Shown one piece after another: positions 1-5,128 of a stretch of 7,042 nucleotides of DNA. The notes under the pieces are model-generated. The model ran no database searches. It was not told the DNA's origin and worked only from the letters and a program-made list of their open reading frames with translations. The stretch comes from Clostridiales bacterium. GTDB taxonomy: Bacteria; Bacillota; Clostridia; Christensenellales; QALW01. The stretch spans positions 1-7,042 of the forward strand of contig JAHAAN010000097.1 in NCBI GenBank assembly GCA_018376855.1. The letters are read 5' to 3'. Numbering within the stretch: position 1 is the first letter of the stretch; every line of letters starts with the position of its first letter. Position numbers and translations under genes: made by a program.

Positions 1-65
1 GCATAGTGGTAGTGCGGTAGACTCTGACTCTACTTGTGGGAGTTCGATTCTCTCATCCCCAACCA
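1..65 (+). tRNA. tRNA-Gln (anticodon CTG), 5' end cut by the window edge
   Basis: The sequence folds as a tRNA from the D arm onward. The D stem GCA (1-3) pairs with TGC (13-15) around a loop containing GTGGTAG. The anticodon stem GTAGA (17-21) pairs with TCTAC (29-33), and the 7-base loop CTCTGAC puts anticodon CTG at 24-26, which reads CAG (Gln). The T stem GGGAG (38-42) pairs with CTCTC (50-54) around TTCGATT. The 3' acceptor strand ATCCCCA (55-61), discriminator A62 and an encoded CCA (63-65) complete it. The missing 5' acceptor strand, about 9 bases, would be TGGGGAT by pairing, which fits tRNA-Gln. A terminator follows at once, so this is probably the last gene of its transcript. Confidence 0.93.
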
Positions 66-69
66 GAAC

Positions 70-108
70 AAAGCCATCCGATGAACAATCGGGTGGCTTT
101 TCTGTTTT
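70..108 (+). terminator. Rho-independent terminator of the tRNA transcript
   Basis: A 13-bp stem (70-82 with 88-100), perfect except for one T-G wobble, closes a 5-base loop GAACA. It is followed by the T-rich run TTTTCTGTTTT. It starts 5 bases after the tRNA CCA end. On the opposite strand the hairpin is not followed by a good T-run, so it is a poor terminator for the minus-strand gene to its right. Confidence 0.9.
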
Positions 109-129
109 GTTTTCTGCCGATTTCACGCA

Positions 130-381
130 GTGAACACACCGCACTGTACCAAAGGTCTTTGGGCACATCAAACACCCGCACCGCAGTCCCCCGCCGCAGA
201 AGCTTCCCCCGCCGCCGTCCCGACAGCTCCGCCCGCAACGGCGGTTCCCGTTTTCAGCGGGTACACAAATGCCTGTCAGCCTGTGAAAGTCACTTTCCCC
301 GCCGCAGGCTCCGCCTCCGCTTTCTCTGTCAACTTTGTGCTGCCCGAGGGCTGGACGGTCAAAGCCGAAACCGTTTTTTAA
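130..381 (+). pseudogene. Possible remnant of a secreted or lipoprotein gene (Pro/Ala-rich linker plus start of a beta-rich domain)
   Basis: This frame is open from 85 to the TAA at 379-381; 130 is only a GTG in it. No ribosome binding site precedes the GTG, and there is no signal peptide or lipobox, so it is not a normal intact gene. Two things argue against pure chance. Most codons in the second half end in C or G, and the adjacent shadow frame is arginine-rich, as expected beside a real frame. The peptide also reads like a segment of a clostridial lipoprotein: a Pro/Ala-rich linker (about residues 15-40) and then a stretch containing PVKVTF and LPEGWTVKAE, similar to the start of globular domains after such linkers. 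The last 23 bases overlap the convergent ECF gene. It could be a decayed fragment truncated at both ends, or a non-coding GC-rich spacer. Identification is tentative. Confidence 0.28.
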
Positions 382-877
382 AACCAAGCCGATCCAAAAG
401 CAGCGCGGCAAGCACAAAGATGATGCTGCTTCCCAGCGCCTGAATGCAATTCCCCGGAATGGACGCCACGGGAGCCACCCAGTTACCGTAAATAAACGCC
501 TCTGCAAGATAATAGCCGCCCACGGAAATCAGCCATGCAAACAGCAGCGCCAGCCAGTTATGCACATTCAGCAGCTTTTCACGCTTAGCTGTAAAGCATA
601 GCGCAATCAGCGCCTTAATCACCACCGTATACAGCGCCCACTCCGGCGCACCGGCAAGCACGTCGGCAAGACCGCCTCCGATCGCAGCCGCAGCAAGCGC
701 ATACGGCCACGGCAAAAAGCTTGCGGCAAGAAAGATAAACGCATCGCCAAAATGCAGATAGCCACCCGTGGCGCCGATCGGAATATGCGGAACCAAGCCC
801 GTCATCACGGCGATCACCGCGGCAAAAAGGCCGCCGAGCACAATATTAAGAATCGTTTTTGATGTTTTTGCAGACAT
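359..877 (-). CDS. ECF transporter S component (substrate-binding membrane subunit), vitamin/cofactor type, substrate unknown
   Basis: A 172-residue, very hydrophobic protein with about five or six membrane segments (roughly residues 9-29, 41-56, 58-76, 80-95, 106-126 and 145-161). S components of energy-coupling factor transporters bind a vitamin or precursor in the membrane and work with shared EcfT and EcfA/A' subunits. Those subunits are not in this window, as is usual for group II systems. Family features seen are a GYLHFGDAFIFLAA stretch (39-52) matching the 'hxxLGDaxxf' segment of ECF S proteins, a glycine-rich GGGLADVLAG helix (67-76), a KAL helix, and PGNxxQ near the C-terminus. I recall close resemblance to the TIGR04002 group but cannot verify it. 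The ATG at 877 is supported by AAGGGGGAG seven bases upstream. It lies 112 bases downstream of the DUF815 ATPase on the same strand. No terminator is visible after its stop. Confidence 0.82.
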   Translation of the reverse strand: MSAKTSKTILNIVLGGLFAAVIAVMTGLVPHIPIGATGGYLHFGDAFIFLAASFLPWPYALAAAAIGGGLADVLAGAPEWALYTVVIKALIALCFTAKREKLLNVHNWLALLFAWLISVGGYYLAEAFIYGNWVAPVASIPGNCIQALGSSIIFVLAALLLDRLGFKKRFRL

Positions 878-989
878 AATCTGCTCCCCCTTTCATACGA
901 ACCGGCCTCGCAGCCTGCCCGTTGCCCCAATCATTCTATAGCCGGAATTACCGCCAAGCGCTTCATGAAGCAAATTCCACGCAAAAAAC
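878..989 (-). promoter_or_regulatory. Leader of the ECF S gene with possible alternative RNA structures
   Basis: This is the 112-base spacer between the ATPase stop and the ECF start. Read on the minus strand it contains GGAATT (978-973) able to pair with AATTCC (949-944), a 12-base palindrome GCTTCATGAAGC (971-960), and CCGGC (945-941) able to pair with GCCGG (906-902) closer to the ribosome binding site. The two long-range helices share bases 944-945, so full-length versions exclude each other. Many ECF S genes are controlled by riboswitches. I do not recognise the conserved core of the TPP, FMN, cobalamin, THF or preQ1 classes here. No sigma-A promoter is obvious in it. Function is inferred from structure only. 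Confidence 0.3.
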
Positions 990-2291
990 CTACTTTTTCC
1001 CTGCCAGATAATCAATAAACTGCTGCGCCGTGCGCCCAGAAATGCCGCCATGGCGCATTTCCCACCGGCTTGCCTCCAAGCACAGCTCCTCATCGGACAG
1101 CGTGATCTGCGGATGCTCTGCCGCAAGCCTGCGCACGATCTCATAATACTCCTGCACGGACGGGCTGGAATAGTTGATGCTGATTCCGAAGCGGTTGACT
1201 AACGACAGCTTTTCCTGCATCGTATCGGAGCGATGCAGCTCATCGTCCGACATATCGGAGCGATCCGACCACGTTTCACGGATCAAATGCCGGCGGTTGG
1301 AAGTGGCATAAATCAGAACGTTTTCCGGTTTTGTCTCCAAGCCGCCCTCAATCACAGCTTTAAGATACTTATATTCGATCTCAAACTCCTCAAAGGAAAG
1401 GTCGTCCATATAAATAATAAAGCGATAGTTGCGGTTTTTAATGATGGAGATCACCGCGGAGAGATCCTGAAACTGATGCTTATAGATTTCTACCATGCGC
1501 AGCCCCTGCGGGTAATATTCGTTCAAAATCGCCTTAATGCTGGTGGATTTGCCTGTTCCGCTGTCGCCAAAGAGCAAAACGTTATTCGCGCGCCTGCCCG
1601 CCAAAAATGCCTCGGTGTTTTCCACCAAGGTCTTCTTTTGAAGCTCATAGCCAACCAAATGACTCAAGCGCACGTCATCGGTATTGGTAATGGGCTGAAG
1701 CGTCAGCCCATTTTCCGTATGCACCGGGCGAAACGCTTTATTAAGCCCCAGCGTCCCTACGCCATAATCGCGATAAAAGCCGGTAACGGCCTCCAGAATT
1801 TCCTCTGCGCTTTCCGCCGCCTCAATGGCTCTGCTCAGCTCGCGCACCCGCTCGCTCACGCTCTTGTTATAGCGCTTCTCTTTCTTTGCCACAGCGCGGT
1901 AATGAGAGATCACACTGAAGCAGTCAATGCCGAGTGCACGCTCCATAGGCGAAAAATCGTAATCGAACAGCTGCTTGAAAAGCGCAAAATCACTCTTGGC
2001 AAACACGTTCACCGTCCCGTCAAGCGCTCCCGTCTTTTCGCAGCTGATGCTGAACGGATTTTCCCCCGTTGCGATCAAATAGGCCAAATAATTATGCCAT
2101 AGGTTTTCATCGAAACCGAACTGCGTAGCAATATCAAGAATTCTGTGAACCTGTTCATATATGCATTCAATAAGCTTCTCTTTTTCATAGCTGCCGCTGC
2201 GAAACTCGCTGCACACCTTTGCCAGCTGCATCAGAACACCGCTGCGCTCAAAATCCTTATAGATCACCATTTTTGCCAAGTACCGATCCAT
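990..2291 (-). CDS. DUF815-family AAA-type ATPase (ATP-binding protein of unknown cellular role)
   Basis: A 433-residue soluble protein with a helical N-terminal region (about 1-205) and a C-terminal P-loop ATPase domain (about 210-430). Visible motifs are Walker A GDSGTGKST (242-250), Walker B FIIYMDDLSFE (291-301), a sensor-1-like ATSNRRHL (329-336), a candidate arginine finger in VNRFGI (Arg367), and a sensor-2-like SGRTAQQFIDYL (418-429). This arrangement and the 'SFEEFE.EYKYLKAVIEGG' region match DUF815 (PF05673), a bacterial family distantly related to AAA+ ATPases and not well characterised. The length is normal for clostridial members. The ATG at 2291 follows an in-frame TAA upstream. 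Its ribosome binding site is weak (GGGG about nine bases away), while a much better AAAGGAAG lies upstream of a hairpin and serves another ATG. No partner gene in the window points to a specific role. Confidence 0.88.
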   Translation of the reverse strand: MDRYLAKMVIYKDFERSGVLMQLAKVCSEFRSGSYEKEKLIECIYEQVHRILDIATQFGFDENLWHNYLAYLIATGENPFSISCEKTGALDGTVNVFAKSDFALFKQLFDYDFSPMERALGIDCFSVISHYRAVAKKEKRYNKSVSERVRELSRAIEAAESAEEILEAVTGFYRDYGVGTLGLNKAFRPVHTENGLTLQPITNTDDVRLSHLVGYELQKKTLVENTEAFLAGRRANNVLLFGDSGTGKSTSIKAILNEYYPQGLRMVEIYKHQFQDLSAVISIIKNRNYRFIIYMDDLSFEEFEIEYKYLKAVIEGGLETKPENVLIYATSNRRHLIRETWSDRSDMSDDELHRSDTMQEKLSLVNRFGISINYSSPSVQEYYEIVRRLAAEHPQITLSDEELCLEASRWEMRHGGISGRTAQQFIDYLAGKK

Positions 2292-2322
2292 AACAACAAC
2301 CCCGGCTTATGCACGCTCGCAT
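2257..2322 (-). CDS. Possible 21-codon upstream ORF overlapping the start of the DUF815 ATPase
   Basis: Read on the minus strand, AGAAAGGAAG lies three bases before an ATG at 2322. This is better placed than any ribosome binding site for the main ATPase start at 2291. The ORF runs 21 codons (beginning MRACISRGCC, ending GKNGDL) and stops at a TAA (2259-2257) inside the ATPase gene in another frame. Its ATG lies in the first arm of a hairpin. It could be a leader peptide that couples or competes with ATPase translation. It could also be incidental, because any ATG near a purine-rich stretch looks like this. There is no homology evidence. Confidence 0.25.
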   Translation of the reverse strand: MRACISRGCCYGSVLGKNGDL

Positions 2323-2326
2323 AAGC
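2305..2326 (-). promoter_or_regulatory. Perfect hairpin in the 5' leader of the DUF815 ATPase
   Basis: Read on the minus strand, GCTTATGC (2326-2319) pairs perfectly with GCATAAGC (2312-2305) around a 6-base loop. It lies between the strong AAAGGA and the ATPase ATG, with about 13 bases from the stem to the ATG. No T-run follows, so it is not a terminator. The remaining spacer (2327-2439) holds a CTTTCTGAAAG near-palindrome (2330-2340) and a TTCGG/CCGAA pairing, but no convincing sigma-A promoter and no clear terminator for the hydrolase gene upstream. Confidence 0.4.
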
Positions 2327-2439
2327 TTCCTTTCTGAAAGTCTCGTTTTCCAGGGCTTCGGCGACCTGCCAACCGAATGACCGCCGCGCAAACGGAAAAC
2401 ACAAAACAGGCTTAAAAAAATCAATCTTTGGGCGCCCGT

Positions 2440-3804
2440 TTACTTAAACTCCACAAGCGGCGAAGAAGTCATCAATCCGCCCTGCCAAAGCTCAATAAAA
2501 TATGCGCACGCCTCCTGCGGAACACGCACCTTCACAACGCCGTCTTCCAAAACCGCCCCCTGCTGCGCGTGAAGGTATGACTGATCCATCTTTGTGTTGG
2601 TTCCTTCACGGCGATAGCTCATGGGCTGCGTAATATAATACAGCTCCGCATGCGCCTGCGCCATATCCTGTAAATTCGTTTTAAGCGCAAACTCCCTTCC
2701 CAGCTCCGCGCACGCCGTCTGCTCAAACACCGGCAGCGGCGCGCCTTCGTGCAGCGTCTGCTCCGCAAAAGCATAAACCTCCTCAATATCAAACTTATGA
2801 TAATGCGGAAGGTCATATTTTAAACAAATCGTTCCCTGCTCACTGTTCAGGAAAGAAAGCGTGGTGCTGTTCGCTGAAAAAGCGTCGTCGTTCGCATCGT
2901 TGATCCACAAAATCGGCTGTTTAAAGGACTTCAAACGATGCATTGCCTCCCAAAGCGCCGCGCAGTCAGCGTCCTTATACCAATCGTAAAAATACGTTAA
3001 GCCTTGATCCAAATACGCACTGCCGTACACCGGCGCGGCAAAGGCAAACCGCTGATCAAACCCGATCAGGATCGACGTGCTCAAGCCGCCCCACGAAATG
3101 CCCGTTACGCCCATGCGCGTTTCATCTGTAAAGCTCATGGAACGAAGCAGGTTTCCCGCCAAAATATTGGCGGCGATGACATGAAACATTCCCTGATCGG
3201 TAATGCGATCCCGCGGGTGCGCCAAATCAAAGCCGTTGCCGCACATACCCGTCGGCGTAGAACGGTATGCGTGTTTTTCCTCAGGGTCCATAAAGTTAAA
3301 CACATAAGTTCCGTCCTCAAGCGGCATATCGCCGTACAGATCCAACGCAATCGCCGCATAGCCGCGGCGCATCCACTCCTCAATCCATTGGGAATACGCC
3401 TGCCCCGCGCCGCCGTGGATCAGCAGCATTGCAGGCGCCTTCTGCTCCTCCGACGCGCCGTTTGGAATGCCAATATAGCAAAACAGCTTCTGCGGCGCAG
3501 TGGAAAGCCCAACGCCGAAGGTATAAAGAAAACCCGCACTGATCTTTCCGTGCTCCGTTTTCAAATCATACTGCGCAAGCGGCTCAAAATACGGAATCAT
3601 CTGCCTTGCCCATGCAAGCTGCTCCTCCAGCTGCGCAATGACCGACTTTGTGTCGTCCAAAAACGGAAACGGCGTATCCGCCGCCATGCGAACCGGCCGC
3701 GGCTCGCCCGAAAGCCCCTCCGCGCTGCGCTCGCCGACGCTCCCGCTCTCGTTTTTTGCAAAGGTAAAATCCGGCGTAAAGCTTTCTAATTTTGAATCCT
3801 CCAT
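2440..3804 (-). CDS. Alpha/beta hydrolase, acetylxylan-esterase/dienelactone-hydrolase-like, probable cytoplasmic esterase
   Basis: A 454-residue serine hydrolase. The core (about residues 100-350) shows the oxyanion-hole segment HGGAGQ (130-135), RGYAAIALDLYGDMP (147-161), the nucleophile elbow GISWGG with Ser237, a GFDQRFAFAAPVYGSAYL strand/helix (248-265), the likely acid in INDANDDAF (Asp306), and the likely base in LPHYH (His334). The triad is complete, so it is probably active. From recall, the 'GITGISWGG...VPVYG' and 'TNDFAY...MPHGH' patterns of AXE1-like hydrolases align with these positions. The substrate is unknown; deacetylation of sugars is only a family-based guess. There is no signal peptide. 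Residues 1-55 are a low-complexity polar extension, and about 355-454 form an extra C-terminal region probably rich in beta strands. The ATG at 3804 has AAGGGGG nine bases upstream and a good promoter further up. Confidence 0.85.
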   Translation of the reverse strand: MEDSKLESFTPDFTFAKNESGSVGERSAEGLSGEPRPVRMAADTPFPFLDDTKSVIAQLEEQLAWARQMIPYFEPLAQYDLKTEHGKISAGFLYTFGVGLSTAPQKLFCYIGIPNGASEEQKAPAMLLIHGGAGQAYSQWIEEWMRRGYAAIALDLYGDMPLEDGTYVFNFMDPEEKHAYRSTPTGMCGNGFDLAHPRDRITDQGMFHVIAANILAGNLLRSMSFTDETRMGVTGISWGGLSTSILIGFDQRFAFAAPVYGSAYLDQGLTYFYDWYKDADCAALWEAMHRLKSFKQPILWINDANDDAFSANSTTLSFLNSEQGTICLKYDLPHYHKFDIEEVYAFAEQTLHEGAPLPVFEQTACAELGREFALKTNLQDMAQAHAELYYITQPMSYRREGTNTKMDQSYLHAQQGAVLEDGVVKVRVPQEACAYFIELWQGGLMTSSPLVEFK

Positions 3805-3847
3805 CGTTCATGGCCCCCTTACTGACAAAATCATCTCTTTTTTGTTT

Positions 3848-3876
3848 ATTATATCACCGTTATAAAAAAACAACAA
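3848..3876 (-). promoter_or_regulatory. Sigma-A promoter of the alpha/beta hydrolase gene
   Basis: On the minus strand, TTGTTG (3876-3871) and TATAAT (3853-3848) are separated by 17 bases. The -10 box is a perfect match and the -35 box matches 4 of 6. It lies about 44 bases upstream of the start at 3804, giving a short leader that contains the AAGGGGG ribosome binding site. Confidence 0.72.
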
Positions 3877-3909
3877 CCGAAGAATCAGAAAGACTGCGCA
3901 GAAAACACA

Positions 3910-3945
3910 TAAGCTCTCCGGCGAAAAATTCGCCCGGAGAGCTTA
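3910..3945. terminator. Long inverted repeat between the hydrolase and the unknown gene, possible terminator
   Basis: TAAGCTCTCC (3910-3919) plus GGCGAA (3920-3925) pairs with TTCGCC (3929-3934) plus GGAGAGCTTA (3936-3945). This makes a 16-bp stem with one bulged C and an AAA/TTT loop. On the minus strand it is followed by TGTGTTTTC, a weak T-run, and lies downstream of the gene ending at 4023, so it probably ends that transcript just before the hydrolase promoter. On the plus strand no T-run follows. Confidence 0.6.
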
Positions 3946-4003
3946 GCATAGTAGATTCAGATGCGCCGCACAGCGCTTATCGCACCTTTAAAAAATCGGC
4001 GGC

Positions 4004-4028
4004 AAAAAAACTTTGGGACCCGTCAAAG
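4004..4028 (-). terminator. Short terminator-like hairpin overlapping the stop codon of the unknown gene
   Basis: On the minus strand CTTTG (4028-4024) pairs with CAAAG (4015-4011) around an 8-base loop and is followed at once by seven T (4010-4004). The TGA stop (4025-4023) sits partly inside the stem. The stem is only 5 bp, so termination here may be partial. The long inverted repeat at 3910-3945 would act as a backup. Confidence 0.4.
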
Positions 4029-4496
4029 CCTGACGCTTTCCGTGATCGTTTTTGATTTTTTAAACAATGAGGAAAGCGACGTATAGCGATACCGATAGAC
4101 CGGCTCCTCCTCTCCCTCGCAAAGCAGCTCGAACATCAGCAGGCGCTTGCCGGCAAACGTATAGCGCGCCGCCAGCGGCCGCGCCGTCAAACGGCATAAA
4201 AAAGAAAAAGCGTCGTCAAAAAGCTGCTCTATCCCCTTCTGCCGGTAGTTTTCCGCAACGACCTTATAATCCAGCAGATCCGCCTCTCCAAACAAAAAGC
4301 GAAAAAAAGCGTATTCCAAGCGAATTTCCAACGCCTCGGAGTCAATATAAACGCTGAGATTGCGCTCCTCATTAAGCACAATTTCCAGATGAGAAAATTC
4401 CCCATCCTGTTCCTGTTCAACGCTCAGGGAAGGAAAGCGCTCGCGAAGCATCGGCAAAAAACGCTGCTCCAGCTCATAAACCGTGGGCAAAAGCAT
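4023..4496 (-). CDS. Hypothetical protein, 157 residues, no recognised family
   Basis: I do not recognise this protein. The ATG at 4496 is chosen because AAAGGAGGGA lies six bases upstream, close to the full Shine-Dalgarno consensus. An in-frame ATG further upstream at 4550 has no such signal and lies just past the likely -10 box. The protein is soluble and acidic in its first two thirds (SVEQEQDGEFSHLEIVLNEE). It has alternating hydrophobic/charged strands (LSVYIDSEALEIRLEYAFFRFLF, about residues 46-68), then an aromatic/helical part (ENYRQKGIEQLFDDAFSFLCRL), and a basic tail ending in KKSKTITESVRL. There is no signal peptide or membrane segment. It is transcribed divergently from rpsU with its own probable promoter, so it is likely a stand-alone gene. 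Predicted as a small cytoplasmic alpha/beta protein only. Confidence 0.72.
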   Translation of the reverse strand: MLLPTVYELEQRFLPMLRERFPSLSVEQEQDGEFSHLEIVLNEERNLSVYIDSEALEIRLEYAFFRFLFGEADLLDYKVVAENYRQKGIEQLFDDAFSFLCRLTARPLAARYTFAGKRLLMFELLCEGEEEPVYRYRYTSLSSLFKKSKTITESVRL

Positions 4497-4556
4497 AGCT
4501 GTCCCTCCTTTAAAGAAAATTGCAGGCAACCGCAAAACGAATCGCCGCACGCAGTT

Positions 4557-4585
4557 ATTATATCATTCTTTTCCATAAAAGGGAA
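4557..4585 (-). promoter_or_regulatory. Probable sigma-A promoter of the unknown gene at 4023-4496
   Basis: On the minus strand a perfect TATAAT (4562-4557) is preceded, after 17 bases, by TTCCCT (4585-4580), which matches the -35 consensus at only 3 of 6 positions. The -10 box is about 60 bases upstream of the ATG at 4496. This makes the earlier ATG at 4550 unlikely as a start. Confidence 0.5.
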
Positions 4586-4674
4586 TATGAACAAAAGCGA
4601 TTCCGTCCAAAAACCGTATGACAAAAAGCGTCATCCGCATTTGCGGCAATTTATGAAAAAACGCCAATCCCTTA

Positions 4675-4703
4675 TTGACACATACAACAAATTCATGTAT
4701 AAT
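4675..4703 (+). promoter_or_regulatory. Consensus sigma-A promoter of rpsU
   Basis: TTGACA (4675-4680) and TATAAT (4698-4703) are separated by exactly 17 bases, a perfect vegetative promoter that fits a highly expressed ribosomal gene. Transcription should start near 4710, leaving a leader of about 60 bases. A small inverted repeat CCGC-ATTT-GCGG (4635-4646) lies about 28 bases upstream of the -35 box. Confidence 0.9.
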
Positions 4704-4717
4704 ACCCTTTGTCTAAT

Positions 4718-4758
4718 AGCGTTCAACGCTCTCGGATCATCGATGTGGTTAGCGAGGG
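4718..4758 (+). promoter_or_regulatory. rpsU leader with two competing RNA hairpins
   Basis: AGCGT (4718-4722) can pair with ACGCT (4726-4730) around TCA. Alternatively CTCTCG (4729-4734) can pair with CGAGGG (4753-4758), which is the first part of the purine-rich ribosome binding region GAGGGGAGGGG before the rpsU start. The two pairings share 4729-4730, so they compete, and the second would partly hide the ribosome binding site. Ribosomal protein genes are often controlled by their own product, but no such control is shown for this sequence. Confidence 0.35.
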
Positions 4759-4769
4759 GAGGGGATAAA

Positions 4770-4943
4770 ATGTCGGAGATTCATGTTGGAGAAAACGAAT
4801 CATTGGAAAATGCTCTGAAAAGATTCAAGCGTAAGTGTGCCCGCGCTGGCGTTATCGCTGAGGTTCGCAAGAGAGAGCATTATGAAAAGCCCAGCGTTAA
4901 AAGAAAGAAAAAAGCTGAGGCTGCCAGAAAGCGCAAATATTAA
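4770..4943 (+). CDS. rpsU: Small ribosomal subunit protein bS21
   Basis: A 57-residue, strongly basic protein of the 30S subunit that sits near the 3' end of 16S rRNA and assists translation initiation. The sequence shows the typical bS21 pattern: a short N-terminal strand (MSEIHVGENESLENALKRFKRKC), then helices with REHYEKPSVKRKKKAEAARKRKY at the C-terminus. The length is normal for Firmicutes. The ATG at 4770 follows AGGGGAGGGGATAAA, a strong ribosome binding site. The frame is open upstream, but the consensus promoter at 4675-4703 excludes earlier starts. It is a one-gene transcript flanked by its own promoter and terminator. In many Firmicutes rpsU lies near yqeY; that neighbour is absent here. 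Confidence 0.97.
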   Translation: MSEIHVGENESLENALKRFKRKCARAGVIAEVRKREHYEKPSVKRKKKAEAARKRKY

Positions 4944-4956
4944 TTTTTGCTGCAAG

Positions 4957-4990
4957 AGAACTGCCGGAATTTTGGCAGTTCTTTTTGTTT
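4957..4990 (+). terminator. Rho-independent terminator of rpsU
   Basis: AGAACTGCC (4957-4965) pairs perfectly with GGCAGTTCT (4974-4982) around the 8-base loop GGAATTTT. The T-rich tract TTTTTGTTTT follows. It begins 13 bases after the rpsU stop codon. Confidence 0.92.
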
Positions 4991-5053
4991 TGGCTGCATA
5001 AACGCGGGCAAAACGGTTAAAATTCATACGGAAACCACGAAATTCTCAAAAAA

Positions 5054-5095
5054 ACGCAAGAATCGCTTGCAAAAATACGCAAAATCGCGTATAAC
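5054..5095 (+). promoter_or_regulatory. Promoter of gap with a tandem operator-like repeat
   Basis: The promoter is TTGCAA (5067-5072), 17 bases, then TATAAC (5090-5095), giving a leader of about 27 bases. Two near-identical 12-13-base units lie around it: ACGCAAGAATCGC (5054-5066), directly upstream of the -35 box, and ACGCAAAATCGC (5077-5088), inside the spacer. The unit starts are 23 bases apart. The first continues into an inverted repeat GCAAG-aatcg-CTTGC that covers part of the -35 box, and the second into ACGC-aaaatc-GCGT that reaches the -10 box. This placement suits a repressor-binding site. It does not match the Bacillus CggR operator as I know it. Confidence 0.6.
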
Positions 5096-5128
5096 TATAA
5101 GGAACAAAACGAATTGGAGGAATTTACT

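Noticed and set aside
1..108. Phage or island attachment site at the tRNA 3' end
   Set aside because: No integrase and no second copy of the tRNA 3' end were seen elsewhere in the window. The tRNA is followed directly by its own intact terminator.
893..1144. An 83-codon frame overlapping the end of the ATPase gene as a separate gene
   Set aside because: Its ATG is deep inside the ATPase gene without a ribosome binding site, and the overlapping half is a low-quality shadow. Only the tail in the spacer looks coding-like, and that is reported as a finding instead.
1233..2102. A 289-codon open frame on the plus strand
   Set aside because: It lies wholly antisense to the DUF815 ATPase, which has clear Walker A and B motifs. 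The plus-strand frame has no family features or ribosome binding site and is explained by codon bias of the true gene.
3004..3789. A 261-codon open frame on the plus strand
   Set aside because: Antisense to the alpha/beta hydrolase. The peptide is very rich in Arg, which is typical of a shadow frame, and has no motif.
4389..4769. Upstream in-frame extension of rpsU
   Set aside because: The consensus promoter at 4675-4703 lies inside it, and bS21 proteins start at MSEIHV with a strong ribosome binding site at the 4770 ATG.
5054..5095. The gap promoter repeats as a short CRISPR-like array
   Set aside because: Only two units, too short and too close together, and no cas gene in the window.
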